DNA of 64,000 nt from Tethya wilhelma (GCA_964030475.1 CAXIPT010000069.1:1-64000), one strand, 5' to 3'. Shown: positions 11,341 through 22,734, counted from the first letter of the stretch. Numbers and translations are program-made. The notes: a model not told the origin generated them from the letters alone.

Positions 11341-11540
11341 CAAGTTATGTTTTCTCAGTTTTGTTTTATCACCCTGTTACATGACATATCCATAATTATA
11401 ATACCAAACATTGGCGAACTTCAACTACATGACATTGTAATACACAATATTAGTATGGTATACGTATACATAATTATATATATGATCATAAAAGATACAC
11501 ATCTATGCACATATACTTACATGTGTGCTAAAGTTTAGCT
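11341..11540. other. AT-rich spacer
   Basis: I see no gene or repeat of known type here, only AT-rich DNA with ATAT runs around 11455-11495, between the HIRAN/Ulp1 gene and the convergent pogo-like gene. Confidence 0.5.
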
Positions 11541-12976
11541 ACATGTAGCAGTGATAGAGTCAAGAATTCCAGCCTTCTTGAATCCATTCATGGCAATGCT
11601 TGGTTGACTTTCTAAAGCTTGCCATGCTGACTGAATCTATCTTGCACACAATGGCTTGATGGCAGTAGCAGTGATGTCTACTTTCACCTTATCCACAGGA
11701 ACTTGTTGAAGCTGCTTTTGCACTTCACAGGCATACCAGGTTTGGAAACTCTTCTTTAGCTTGTCTTTCAGTGGCTTATTCACAGCGACATCCATTGGCT
11801 GTAGCTTGTTGGTACAATTTGGTGGAATTTTAACGGAAATGAGGTTGTGAGCGACTCAAATTCAGGAGTGGTTTGACCACGGAAGCAGTCATAGAGTACT
11901 AGAGCTGGATGAGTGTCGACTAGGCTGAGAGCTTTCCTTTTCTCTTGAATGAATGGTACAATGATCTTTTCGACATAACGCTTCATGGTCTCTTCATTGG
12001 ACCAATGATTGTGGGTATGCCAGATGTCCCATTCATTTGGAAACGAGACTTGTGGGTGACATCTGACGGTTTTGCCCTTGTAAATCAACTGTGGTGCAAG
12101 GTATTCGCCTGTCATCGACACTGCAAGCACTGCCGTAATTTGACGCTTGTCAACTGAGTGTGCAATAGGGACCAACTTCTCACCTGCTTGGTGCATAGTC
12201 CACTGCCCAGTGGGAAGAAACTGAAGGGCGGTCTGGTCCCAATTGATAATAAGCTCATCAGGGATGTCATTCATAATGACCTCAGCAGTGACATCAGCCA
12301 AGAACACCTCCCGGATTTCAGTGAAATGAACGAGAGAAACTTTTCCGGCATTTGAGCACTTTCGTTTTACATAGCCCATCCGTTTCAGTATTGACTTCGC
12401 CCAATCAACGGTGAAGTCAATGTGCCCTCCATTAGAACGCAGCTTTGATGCATCTCTGGTTGCTACAATCCCTTCAGCAGCTGCCATAACAATGGCAGAA
12501 TTCACCAATCCTCCTACGGCTCTCATTGACTTCACATACTCCTGAACAGCTCTATCAAGTTCTGCACCTAATAGTAGAGGCCTTCCTTGAGGTTTTGTCA
12601 GGAGACTCTTCACGGTGGGCACTGCTGACTCAGCCTCAGTTTTCACAGCCTCTTGAAGCTTCTTGAGATATTCTGTCTTTAGCCTTCTTGCAGTGGACTC
12701 ATTGATCTTCCTACCAAGAAGCTGAGAAAAGTGTCTAGCTGCCTTCGTGTTCCCGTTCTCGGCTACGTACTTTCCTATTCGTGCTCGCTCTTCAAGAGTG
12801 TAACTGTTGTAGGTCCTTGAAGGTGTTACTTTGCTCTCACTAGGATTTCTAGCCGCCAAAATACGCTTAACATTCTTGTTTGTTTGTTCAATCTCCTTCC
12901 TCTTCACAATAGAGGTATCACAGGTTTGAACCGTTGGTACTTGGCGCCCAGTTTTCAGATACTTGTAAAGCGCCAT
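11541..12976 (-). pseudogene. pogo/Tc1-mariner-type DDE transposase
   Basis: Starts at the ATG at 12976. Residues about 55-110 look like a helix-turn-helix DNA-binding region (YTLEERARIGKYVAENG). The DDE core shows the first Asp in ELIINWDQTALQFLPTG, the second in LVLYDCFRGQTTPEF and, after a one-base frameshift near 11845, the third in NKLQPMDVAVNKPLK. This is the DDE_1 spacing of pogo/Tigger/jerky relatives. An in-frame TAG near 11638 precedes the last helices. The open part is 398 codons and the family normally runs 450-550. It is convergent with the HIRAN/Ulp1 gene. Terminal repeats and TA duplications were not located. Confidence 0.88.
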
Positions 12977-13234
12977 CGTAGGTCAAGAAATTCGAAACTG
13001 TACTTGCCAGCTGGAAAAGCGATTAGCGATAATATAATTATTGTGATGACCATTACCATGTTTACGCGCAAAGGTATGTTATTCAAATTTAGTCATCACA
13101 TTGTTTCTTGTAGAAGGTGGTAGCTATCAATAGATGAGCTTCCTGTGTCTTGACAACCTACATACATGTGCATACCGTATAGGGGGAAAATTTGGCGAGG
13201 GTTTTAATTTGGCGAATTGGCGAATGAAGGAAAA

Positions 13235-13860
13235 AACGCCAAATTAAAAACTTTGAAAGAGGAGTACACTATCAATGATGTTTTTCTCCTCCTGAGCTAC
13301 ACTCCCGGCTAGAGCCATGTTCCAAAAATATGGCAGTCCACTTCTCGTTTGACATGGCACAACAGGTACAGTATTATTCCCAATACAGAAGTACTGGGTA
13401 CACAGGAATGGCACGGATGGCCCATTAGCGCAATACAAATATTCACGCGAATAACTCTGCAAAAACTGAGCGCTTAGCACTAAAAGGCTACTATTTAGCT
13501 CTTATGAGCCCAAAAACATGGCCCAAAAACCATCGCTAAAGTAACAAACACAAACATGCCAAACCTCCAAATTTCTCCATCTTCTTCTTCTTCTTCTTCT
13601 ATCTTGGCTCGAGTTTTCTCAGAGACTATTCACTTTTAGAAGCTGATTCTTGAACGAATGAGCTTGGTTTCCTCCGGGACAGTCGCTTTTGCCATCGGTT
13701 TTTAGCGCCTCTCAGTGAGTAGCTAGATACAAGGCAAAAAGAGCCTCCTCCATATGGCCACCATTAATTTCTACACTCATGCATAATTCATTAGCTTCTA
13801 GAAAATTCGAATTGACGACCCTTTCCACACACAAAAGTGTGCGTTATTTGGAATTCAAAT
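13235..13860. repeat. Dispersed hairpin-headed repeat, diverged copy, plus adjoining repeat
   Basis: About 13240-13370 matches 652-800 inverted. From about 13375 the sequence CCCAATACAGAAGTACTGGG starts a repeat also found at 15119, 43867 and 59278. Shared landmarks are the head hairpin, ATAACTCTGCAAAAACTGAGCGCTT, a CTT microsatellite (13583-13599) and the GAAGCTGATTCTTGAACGAA block. Here the head hairpin is mutated. A minus-strand open frame over its head occurs in other copies too and is not considered a gene. Confidence 0.6.
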
Positions 13861-14151
13861 GCAAGTTGTGCCTGGAACTATTTTGTGATACCTGGATCCT
13901 CTTGCTCTTCTTAATAAATGAATCAGGACTTTGATTATCATAACATATAGAAAGGCAAGTAAATCTTATGATACAGCTCCTGCCTCCAAATCATGCAAAT
14001 GACTGAGATGTGACTTCAGTATCATGCAGGCTCAGTACACAACTTATACTGAGCACAGTCTAGCTGGCTTGCCAGACTACTAGCTTAGCAGCTAGCTACA
14101 CACACCAAATCAATTGTGATTTGTAGAATTATGGAAAAATGAAAACAAACA

Positions 14152-14400
14152 AGTACAAAAAACATTGGAAATGTAATGAGACACAGGAATGGCTAAATCG
14201 TAAAAATAACGCAAACAAGATGGAGAGTGTGTAAGGAATTCTTCCTGTGGGCAAAATAAGAGACTCAATAAGGAGATTGTTAAATGCAGCCCATACAGGA
14301 AGAATTCTGCACACACTCAACAGCCATTCCATCTTGTTTGCGTTCTTTTTACGATTTAGCCATTCCTGTGTCTCATTACATTTCCAGTACTTTTATACAT
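14152..14400. mobile_element. Foldback (long inverted repeat) MITE
   Basis: The left arm beginning AAGTACAAAAAACATTGG and reading into ATGAGACACAGGAATGGC is repeated inverted in 14289-14400, leaving only a short loop around 14250-14288. The same arms occur at 21887-22291, 45165-45586, 47031-47290, 60109-60388 and 61618-61897. Apparent reading frames over the arms are shadows of the inverted repeat. Target duplication not resolved. Confidence 0.8.
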
Positions 14401-14429
14401 GTAACTCTATTATTCTTTCTCTGTTTCAC

Positions 14430-14774
14430 TACATACAAGCAGCTTCACTACCCTTACAGCCCTCAACAGCCAGGGCCATGTACTTTTTGACACCAAGAAA
14501 GTGTGCAATATTTGGAATTTGTTGTGATGCCATTCCAAGAATGGTAAGAACATAGGATCAATTGAATACTAACACTTCATACAATGGACTTTACATTATA
14601 GCTCAGTTACCTAATTGATGAGGCAGGCAAGGGAGCAAATACCATCATTAGCCTACTGCATCATTACTTCAGCAATCACAATTTCGGGGAAACAGAACTG
14701 ACGACAACTGCAGTGGTCAAAATAAGAACAGGTATGTTAATCTTGTTACACGTATGCGCGTGTGCGCCGGCGCC

Positions 14775-14808
<34 letters not shown>

Positions 14809-15118
14809 CACATTTACAGATACATGATGCAATATCTAACATGGAGAATCATGGTCGCTCTTAACACAAAGATTACCTTGCCGTTTCTCATTGTTGGACA
14901 CACCAAGTTCTCTCTAGACTGTTGCTTTGGCCTCCTAAAGAGGACAATTAGAAAGAGCAAGGTGGACTGCCTGAATGACATCGCTCGCATTGTCGAAGAT
15001 TCTGCAGTTGTAAACCATGCACAGTTGGTTGGTGATCAACAAGGTTAATAAACAGTAAAAATTTAACTTTTAACAACTTGATGTTATCTTCTCTTTACAC
15101 TCTTTAGGGAAAGTCTTA
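14430..15118 (+). pseudogene. Putative transposase, C-terminal exons
   Basis: Exon to 14543 (donor GTAAGA): MYFLTPRKCAIFGICCDAIP. Exon 14602-14731: LSYLIDEAGKGANTIISLLHHY; a frameshift precedes the end, which in the right frame reads DNCSGQNKNR at the donor GTATGT. Exon 14820-15043: YMMQYLTWRIMVALN, then FLIVGHTKF and CFGLLKRTIRKSKVD; donor GTTAAT. The next exon starts at 15108 and is cut at 15119 by a repeat. The ADNCxGQNKN, GHTKF and FLTPRKC blocks are the conserved core of a large repeat family annotated elsewhere as a domain of unknown function (I think DUF7869; not checked). The Asp of DNC and the Asp/Glu of LIDE are candidate metal ligands, by inference. This exon set sits downstream of, and on the same strand as, the N-terminal exons. 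Confidence 0.68.
14775..14810. repeat. CA microsatellite in an intron
   Basis: A run of CA dinucleotides lies in the intron between the transposase exons at 14731 and 14820, shortly before the acceptor. Confidence 0.85.
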
Positions 15119-15729
15119 GTATTCCCAGTACGGTAGTACTGGGTACATAGGAATGGCACGGATGCCCCATTAGCGCAATACAAATATGCACGCAAATAAC
15201 TCTTCAAAAACTGAGCGCTTGGCACTAAAAGGCTTCTTAAGCTACTATTTAGCTCTTTCTCTTTCTAATGAGCCCAAAAACATGGCCTAAAACCATCGCT
15301 AAGGTACCAAACACAAACATGCCAAACCTCCAATTTTCTCCATCTTCTTCTTCTTCTTCTTCTTCTTCTTCTTCTTCTTCTATCTTGTAACGACTTTTCT
15401 CACAGACCGCTCACTATCAGAAGCTGATTCTTGAACGAATAAACTTGGTTTCTTTGTCTTCACGTGCTTTTTGTATCGGTTATTCGTCTCTCTAGCTGAG
15501 TCGCTAGATACAAGACAAAAAGCGCCTTCTCCGTATGGCAGCCATTCATTTCTATACTCATTAATAATTCATTAGCTACCGTGGAAATCAAGTTGACGAC
15601 CCTTTCCAGTTAAACAAGTGTGCGTTATTTGGAATCCGAATATTCGCTGCCCTGCCTGTTTTACCTGAAGATTTCTGGTTGTGCTGAAGTCTCTGTAACC
15701 AGTTACTGGTACCTTTCAGTCTTCAATAA
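15119..15729 (+). mobile_element. Hairpin-headed dispersed repeat, about 0.6 kb
   Basis: Starts with the hairpin CCCAGTACGGTAGTACTGGG and ends around CAGTCTTCAATAA. It contains a (CTT)n microsatellite at 15345-15381. A nearly identical copy is at 59278-59880, with others at about 13375 and 43867. The flanks TTAGTA and TAGTTGAT share TA. No ORF is present. It interrupts an exon of the transposase gene. Class not determined; the terminal hairpin would suit a Helitron-like or SINE-like element, but the diagnostic ends were not found. Confidence 0.6.
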
Positions 15730-16015
15730 TAGTTGATACCACAAGAACCATGAGATATCAAACTCGAACTGTACGAAATACAGAGAAACGACACATAGCT
15801 CCCATAAAGCATAATAACCATGACACCCCCACTCAATACATACAAGGTAAGCTCACTAAAATAATTTGCAGTACAGTAACCTACAGTCATACACACATGC
15901 ACATGCACACACACACACATATAGAGACGGAGTATGTCACGCTGATGAGTACAAAGGAGTACGAAACAGACTGACCTGGCAGTCTGTACGTGGCTCTCTT
16001 CATGAGGATACATAC
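15730..16015 (+). other. Possible remnant of a terminal transposase exon
   Basis: About 15732-15845 is open on plus and ends at a plausible donor (ACAAG then GTAAGC), followed by CA-rich DNA (15890-15920). It directly follows the hairpin repeat that interrupts the putative transposase. I could not match the protein to anything, so this is weak. Confidence 0.25.
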
Positions 16016-16599
16016 AGCTAGTAGCTAGTAGTTATTATAAAATTTTATTAAAAGGATCACTTGTTTCTAAAACTGAATTATCACACGTTTGTTTACTAGT
16101 ATTTCCTCTGATGGGTAAAAGTTTTGAACTTTTCATGCACTTTTGGTCATTTCTATGCGTAACCATTCTATTTAATACCCACCCGCTAACTTTACACTCA
16201 AGTTTATAGGTACTTCCTTGCTTGTTGTCTTCTTCTTAAGTTAGCTTTTGGCTTTCTTCTTTCTTTGCAGTACTTGGAAGAAATTTTTAGCGAGCGCTTC
16301 ATCAGTATGCAAATATTCTACTACAAACTTGTTCCACTACAACGTGGAACATGAATAATTATAACACGGAGAGTATACGGAGTGATTGTAGTACTCCGTA
16401 GCAACGTATTCATTGACGTTTTTTGCAATAGTAACCGTACTGAGCGATCGGTTTTTTAGAGGCCATATCTCCAAAAGTATAGCGCCTAGCCGCTTCAAAT
16501 TTAGTTTTCTGCATCTACTTATGACGTAGATGCGAAAGAAATAATAATCGCAATTTTGCCGGCGACTACATCTGGTCGGTTTTCCAAAATTGGGTCACA
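16016..16599. repeat. Right subterminal region and terminus, TGTGA family
   Basis: About 16310-16599 matches the right part of the 28147-29207 element: CACGGAGAGTATACGGAG, CATATCTCCAAAAGTATAG, CGCCTAGCCGCTTCAAATTT, and a terminus ending TTGGGTCACA. It is non-coding. It forms the right end of the large element proposed to start at 2121. Confidence 0.75.
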
Positions 16600-16602
16600 T
16601 TT

Positions 16603-18931
16603 AAGCCTTATTATTGAAACGTTATTGTTCTTGGCAAAACATAACATGCCAATACGTGGCCGTGATGAATCGCTCAATTCTACAAATCGTGGTAATTTCC
16701 TTGATCTTATTGAGCTTAGATCAAAAGATAATGCACTGTACAGAACATAGAACTATCCCTATACATCACCAACATTTCAAAATGAATTAATTGAAATACT
16801 AGGTAACAACGTTCGTTCAAGACTTATTGAAAGTTGTATCAACTCTCAATAATTGTAGATGAAACAACTGACATTTCCCATATTGAACAAGTTTCTTTTG
16901 TTATTAGATTTGTTGTGATTGAATGTAATAAAGTTATGGTGGAAGAACACTTTCTGGGGTTTTGGAATACTAGCAGCAGTACAGGAGAAGCCCTATTGGA
17001 ACTTGTAAAGCAAGTTTTTAGTGCTGTTGGATTATGTTTTTCAAATTTAAGAGCACAATGTTATGATGGAGCTTCTAATAAGCGAGGTTGCTATTCAGGT
17101 CTTAGCTCAAGGATAAAGGAGATTGAACCAAGAGCTATTTACACTCACTGTTACGCACATATTTCTTGTGTTGAGTCAGGCTTGTCAATCCATTCAGGAT
17201 GTTCGTAATGCTTTTGGCATAGTTTCTTCAATCTATAACTTCATTGAAGGATCAGCAAAGAGATACCATGTTTTTCACAGTATAATAAAAGAATCTCAGA
17301 GTGGAAAAGCAGTTACTCTTGTGAAACACGTTGGCATTGTAGGTATGAATCTGTTCGTGCTGTCAGGCAGAACTACAAGTCACTTTGTTCTGCTTTAAAG
17401 GAGATTAGTCAACAGGAATCTAATCAAATTGGTGCTGATGCCATGATTCTCCTCAAGAGTATCTTTAGCTTTGAATTTCTCTTTAGCATTATAGCTCTAG
17501 AATCTGTGTTTAGTTTAACAAACATGCTGTCAAAGGAACTACAAGAGAGAGGTGCAGATATTTCAAATTTGAAGCAAAAAATTCAGTCAGTCGTTGACAG
17601 TTTAACCGATTACCTGCGGTTGACGCTAAATCGCGTCATCCGCGTGGTGTTTCAAACCGCGGTTGACGCAAAATCGCGTCAAGGCTGCACTAGCGACTAT
17701 TTTGCAAGCTAAGCAATTAGCCCTGAACTTTAAACTTTATATACGAATAGGTAAGGGACTACTCTACTAAAATATCAAGTCAGACTTAGAACTGCTAGTA
17801 AGGCGTGGCGCTACTCGTCGTTGAGCGACTAACGGTCACGATCTTCGCGATCACGATGGTCGACTTTAGATCGACGTTTTTTCTACAACCCTTCAGAGGA
17901 TAAGCTTGAAACTTGCTACGTAGGTGCAGAGATAGTTAGGCTATATAGCCATAGCATCGCTTTTGTAAGCGTTGCTGGCTAGCTGGAAAAAAAGCCTTAT
18001 ACGCGCGGCTATATCCTAGCGTATTTGACCCTCCCGTATGTTAGGCTTTTTTTACCAGCAAAAGCTTCACTAAGCAACAAGACCTGGAGTATAGTAAGCT
18101 TGATTGTTGCTTAGCTGCATCATATAAAAAGCTTTGCCTAATCTTTACTTTAGAAGAAAAACAAAAAAAGGCGTAGCTACTAAAAATTTTAAATTTTAAT
18201 TTCGCCGTATGACGTCATTCACTTCAAAAGAATTCAGCGTATAATCGGTTAAAAATCAAAGACAACAGAAGAACATTTTAAAACATTATGGGATGAACTA
18301 TCAGCAATGAACTTGATATTGAACCACCATCCCTTCCTCGACAACGAAAAATTCCCAGACGTATTGATGATGGATCAGGTGTGTCATTCACTTCTTGTGA
18401 AGACAAAATTAGAGTCACACTCTACTATGCTTTACTTGATTGCATAATACAAGAAATATCTGAAAGATTCAAAGAGAATGACACCCACTGGTTGAAACTT
18501 CTCAATGAATGCCTGCTTAAATGGGACAAAACTAATAGTACGTATATTTCGGAACTTGAGGAATTCTACAAAATTCCTAATCTACAAGCAGAATTTCAAG
18601 TTTTTCATGTATATGCAAGAAATAATATGAGTGAAGTCAATACCTTTTATGACCTGGCAACCTCTATTGTTGAAAGTGATATTTTTGCAATGTTTCCTGG
18701 AGTATGGGACTTAGTTAAAATAGCTCTATGTATACCTGTATCATCTGCTTCATCAGAACGCTCGTTTAGTGCATTAAGAAGACTTAAGAAATATTTAAGA
18801 AGTACAATGGGACAGCAACGCTTGCCAAATCTCTTTCAATAGTTCATGTTGAGCAAGAAATTGCAAGCAAGCTTGACTATTCTACTATAGTAGACACGTT
18901 TCGTTCTAAAGGGAGAAGAATGGATTTGTGA
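16603..18931 (+). pseudogene. hAT-superfamily transposase (ZMYM/TTF-like), 5' truncated and interrupted
   Basis: The open pieces match hAT transposases of the DUF4371-type group: NMPIRGRDE and NRGNFLDLIELR; SIIVDETTDISH with a catalytic Asp; AQCYDGASN with the second; YTHCYAH; then the C-terminal dimerisation block IPVSSASSERSFSALRRLK containing the conserved Glu (about 18740-18790); and a final frame to a TGA at 18929-18931. Breaks include a TAG at 16748-16750, frameshifts near 17165, 17340 and 18830, and a 643-bp insertion at 17606-18248. The N-terminus abuts the mobile-element end at 16599 and is missing. No hAT termini were found. Confidence 0.85.
17606..18248. mobile_element. TTAA-target MITE inside the hAT gene, 643 bp
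   Basis: TTAA at 17602-17605 and 18249-18252 flank inverted ends starting CCGATTA. Deleting the insert and one TTAA restores an open hAT frame (DSLKIKD). A TTAA target is typical of piggyBac and Kolobok elements. It has no ORF of its own. It contains repeated 'cgcgtca' motifs near the left end and a dyad around GATCTTCGCGATC, and is distantly similar to the repeats at 815-2120. Confidence 0.8.
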
Positions 18932-19098
18932 ACTATTTTTTTGTCTAAAATAAAAATAAGAAATTAAAGTTTATTTATAGTTGGTTATTAATTAATACCT
19001 ATCACGTGGCCAAAAGTGGGTGTGGCACCCAAAATTTTCCGGCGCTACGCGACAGTTTAATTTATGCCCCCCCACTTAGAAAGTACTTCTGACGCCTA

Positions 19099-19468
19099 TG
19101 AGTCTGGTTATTAGGCGCACTTCGTTATTAGGCGCACATTCGCTATTAGGCGCATAACTGTCTTCTTACACTTACCTTTGATAACAGGCGCAAAGTTTAT
19201 AAACTGTATGTTCACGTAGTTTTCTAAGCCTGACAGCCATGAACAACGCTTTCTTTCACTACTTGGCCTTCCATTTCACGTAGATAAGGCAGCTTCTCGC
19301 CGCTTTTTGAGCTCTAGCACCGCTAGCGCAATCAATTTCTTCCTGATGACGTCATTTATTTGGAGGCGTGCTCATACGTTAGTCCTTGTTATTAGGCGCA
19401 CCTCGTTATTTAGTGCATACTTTTTCACTAATATCCCAATAAGCGCATGCGCTTAATAACCCGACTCT
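19099..19468. mobile_element. Short inverted-repeat element with repeated TTAGGCGCA motifs
   Basis: TGAGTCTGGTTATTAGGCGC at the left is matched inverted, with a few mismatches, by the right end near 19449-19469. TTATTAGGCGCA-type motifs recur at about 19109, 19125, 19143 and 19388. No coding signal. Probably a MITE. Confidence 0.5.
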
Positions 19469-19469
19469 A

Positions 19470-21160
19470 CGGTATGGCTTTTATTACCCATCTATTTTGC
19501 CCAAGGGAGGTAAATATGAGTTTTTATTACCCAAAAGTCAATGGGAGAAAAAGTACTAGGTGGGATATAATATCCCATAAACCCGAGATCAAAATGAGTC
19601 GATGATCAGCACACATCATCTTCTGGCTCATTGTTGCCTTGAGGATGTCCTCTACTCCAGTCTGGGCTCAAAATCTAAGGTACCTTTTTGCATAAGTGAA
19701 TCAGGTAATCCAAGGACTGTCCAAATTAAAATCTTCCAATCTAGCTGTGGAATTATATATAGAGGACTGTCGCAACCCTTAGAATTTCCAGTGATTGAAA
19801 TCTTATTTCAGTTTCTTTGTATCTTAACTTCTTTCACTCAACTCTTATCGTAGAGACTACACATTCAGCCTGTCAAATGGTTAAAGCTGCCCTGGATCTT
19901 ACCAGAGGTAGCAATCTTCTGGATGTCATCAAGACTTCATGGGAACTGTAATGGTGTGATAGATCAGCCATCATTGTGTCTTTTACTCCACAACTACATC
20001 TACTTCTAGCGACTCCGAATCATGGTATTTCAGCGTAGATAGCAACACCTCTTGTGACATGGCTTCAATTTCGTTGCCTGGTTTAGTTGAATGTATTTCT
20101 TTTGGCGGGTCAAACGTTTTTGTCTGAGCGGTAAATTTGCGATCAGTGATTATCATTTCTTGCTTTTCTAGCTTTCTCTCTCTGACAGTGTAGTGTTCCA
20201 ATGTGTGTGGTGCACAAGGAACACCTAGTGAGATCTCTCTACTCTTCAGGGTAGTTAAGGACGGGTGGACTTAAATAAGAGAGAAAAGCTAGTTCATGAG
20301 AAACAAAGCAAGCTATTGGTATAAGACTTCAGACATTACTACTAATGGATGAAAAAATTTTGATCACACCCATAATTGGGTCACGTGACCTTAATTCCTA
20401 CAGCTGCAAATCATAAAATGAACCATTTTCATAAATTCAAAAAAGAGGATTTGTAGTACTGGTGCTTAAGACTCATAGTGGACTAAATACATTCATGACA
20501 TGTTGAACCAACTAAATCCTGCTACGCAAAGTAATATCTGCAATATTGTAGGCTATAGGCTTGGTTGTATTCAATGTTAATACATTGTGAACAATGCGCT
20601 AGAGAAAAGTAGGCAGTAGGCACGAGAACAAATCCTCCTTTTCACAAATACTTCTCTAGCTTCACAAACAGGGTCAAAGGTCATATCTACTACATGCATA
20701 GCCAATGCCCACCAAAATAGTTATGCGTGCGCGTTCACGAAATTATACAGCTGCCAAGCTGTAGAGTTTGAGGTGCGGCACACTGATCTACTATAACTAC
20801 TGAGAGAGAGGTAAGTCTATACTTTAAATTACATTTAAGTATTCAATTTGACAAAGGATGAATACGTGTTGCCAGTATTAAAACTATTTCTAAATTTGCC
20901 AGCATAAAATACCCGCCAACTTGGTGGGTATTTAGTGTTCAATTGGTTATGTGTTGACCCTACTACCCTGCCAGCTTGCTGCTTGAAATCATAGCAAGTA
21001 CTAACTATTCCACGTTGAATTTACAGCTGGTCAACATCAAGTACTGTACACTACAAAATCAATTGTGCTTATGCTCGTGTAGCCATTTGACACTATTCCA
21101 ATATTGAAAATTGAAGAAAACAGTGTGATATTGACCAAGATGAGTGTGCATAAAAGTTTT
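19470..21160. other. Unassigned non-coding DNA
   Basis: Only short reading frames without recognisable content are present. A palindromic GGTCACGTGACC motif lies at about 20380-20391. I see no gene, repeat unit or RNA gene I can support. Confidence 0.4.
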
Positions 21161-21174
21161 TTAACCCCTTTACA

Positions 21175-21425
21175 GTGTATGGAGTACCGAAGGCTGCGTT
21201 TGCACGTATGATCACAGGGAATGTGCTTTATTGTAAATCAATCAATGCGATATTCTTGAAGTGGAATAACAAAGTAGCAAAAGCTGAGTACATCAGAGTT
21301 TTTGCCAAAATTGGAAAAAAACTTTCAGCAGCTACAAAGAGAAGGCATTCATTTAGTAATTGCAAAGAATGTGCTATTTCTCACACATTATCACAGCAAA
21401 GTTTAATTCCCAGGTCCGTCATGCC
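21175..21425 (+). other. Exon-like open segment, unrecognised
   Basis: A pyrimidine-rich acceptor (TTTTTTAACCCCTTTACAG) ends at 21174 and is followed by about 250 bases of open frame with basic, Cys-containing sequence (YGVPKAAFARM, SNCKECAIS). No neighbouring exon was found and the sequence is not recognised. It may be a remnant of a repeated gene. Confidence 0.3.
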
Positions 21426-21430
21426 ACCAC

Positions 21431-21465
21431 AGTGGCGGATCCAGGGGGGTTTCAGAAGAAACCCC
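21431..21465 (+). repeat. hAT-like element terminus, unpaired
   Basis: CAGTGGCGGATCCAGGGGGG followed by a short inverted GGGTTTC/GAAACCC is the usual look of an hAT terminal repeat. I did not find the matching inverted end in the next 500 bases, so this is probably a truncated nonautonomous copy. Confidence 0.45.
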
Positions 21466-21886
21466 CTTTGGCTAAAAATCATATAAAACTGACTTGAGTT
21501 ACATGCAATACTAAGCAGCTGACTCGGCTGTGATTCTAGATAGCTAGCTAGCTAGCTGCTACTACTTCACTGACTAGAGCTCAAACAGAACGCTATCTAG
21601 CGCGATCGACACCACTAAGGTAAAGTGCAAGTTAATTCGAGTGAAAATAGGTGGGGCTATTATGTAAAATTATGAAAAGTGGGCGTGGCTATTTCAAAAT
21701 TTTTCTGTGCTTTGTGTGCACTATTATACACCACTGCACTACCACTGACTAAGAAATTGAAAGAAATAGTTGATACTGCTAAGAATCCAGTAAGATAAAA
21801 TTTAATTTTACTAATGTATTAATCATTATGCTGTGGCTACTGTGCCAGTTCCAAAACTAAACTTAACAAGTAGAAAAAATATTACA

Positions 21887-22291
21887 AATGTAATGAAAAC
21901 ATAGGAATGGCCAAATCGTAAAAAGTAAGCAAACAAGATAGGAATGGTGGTAATATTGAGTGATTGTTCATTTCTGTGTGTCTTTCATATATTCATATCC
22001 CTAGCTCAATGACATAGTGGACACACGAATGAACTTTTACTCAATATTACCACCAATGAGACACAGGAATGGCTAAATTGTAAAAAGAACGCAAACAAGA
22101 TGGAATGGTTGTTAGAGTATGTGCAGAATTCTTCCTATATGGGCTGCACTTAACAATCTCCTTATTGAGTCTCTCATTTTGCCCACAGGAAGAATTCCTT
22201 ACACACTCTAACAGCCATTCCATCTTGTTTGTGTTCTTTTTACGATTTAGCCATTCCTGTGTCTCATTACATTTCCAATGTTTTTTTACTT
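21887..22291. mobile_element. Compound foldback MITE
   Basis: Two palindromic units lie back to back. The first (about 21887-22048) has arms ending in AATATTACCACCA and a different loop. The second (about 22050-22291) is a copy of the 14152 type with GAGACACAGGAATGGC arms. It lies just left of CACTA copy 1, as another member lies just left of copy 3. Confidence 0.65.
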
Positions 22292-22734
22292 GTTTATTCT
22301 CATTTTTCCATATTTCTTCAAAGTTGGTGTGTGTAGCTAGCTACTGAGCTAGTAGTCTAACATGCCAGACTCACTGAGCCAGCGGCGGACTGCTGAGCTG
22401 GTACTTGAAGTCACAAGTTGTGTAGCCTGCTTGATACTAAAGTGAAACACACATCTCACACAGCTCCGAAAGGACTAGTTTACATCAGTTTACTTTACTG
22501 TGCACTTGGCATGTACATTCATGGAGTCAAAGAGTTTACATAAATGTTCTGTAAACTTAATGACACATCACGTGGAGTAGTTAACAGTTTAGTATACTTC
22601 AATGGAAATTATGCACAATGATCTACAATAACATATCTGAGAATTTACATCATGCACTAATTGATATTTTTAAAGACTTTTGAGTATTCACTGTCCGGTT
22701 TAGTGCCTTAATACGTATAATATATTATTTTACA

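Larger units (their letters stand above)
2121..16599 (+). mobile_element. Candidate large autonomous TGTGA-family DNA transposon, heavily invaded
   Basis: The left end TGTGACCCAATTTTGGAAAA at 2121 and the right end at 16599 are perfect inverted repeats for 35 bp. No other copy in the window has this exact variant. The flanking dinucleotide is TT on both sides, and the 1061-bp (28147-29207) and 898-bp (34787-35684) elements with related termini also have 2-bp A/T duplications. Subterminal sequence on both sides matches those short elements in the correct orientation. Inside lie a putative transposase gene and a HIRAN/Ulp1 gene, both on plus. Nested in it are a gypsy element, a pogo-like gene, a foldback element and a hairpin-ended repeat. 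Doubt: the left flank is a non-coding repeat and the right flank is hAT coding sequence, so the two ends could belong to different insertions. Confidence 0.55.

Noticed and set aside
13244..13480. Minus-strand open frame with a similar one at 59179-59382
   Set aside because: Both come from the head of the hairpin repeat. The frame is not maintained through other copies and no start or promoter context supports a gene.
20380..20391. GGTCACGTGACC palindrome as a regulatory site
   Set aside because: A single E-box-like palindrome in non-coding DNA with no gene nearby. It could occur by chance.
22105..22347. Open frames over foldback arms (also near 14110-14490, 47020-47346, 59985-60296, 61548-61805)
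   Set aside because: They read through inverted arms on either strand, giving mirror-image hydrophobic peptides; they are shadows of the repeat.
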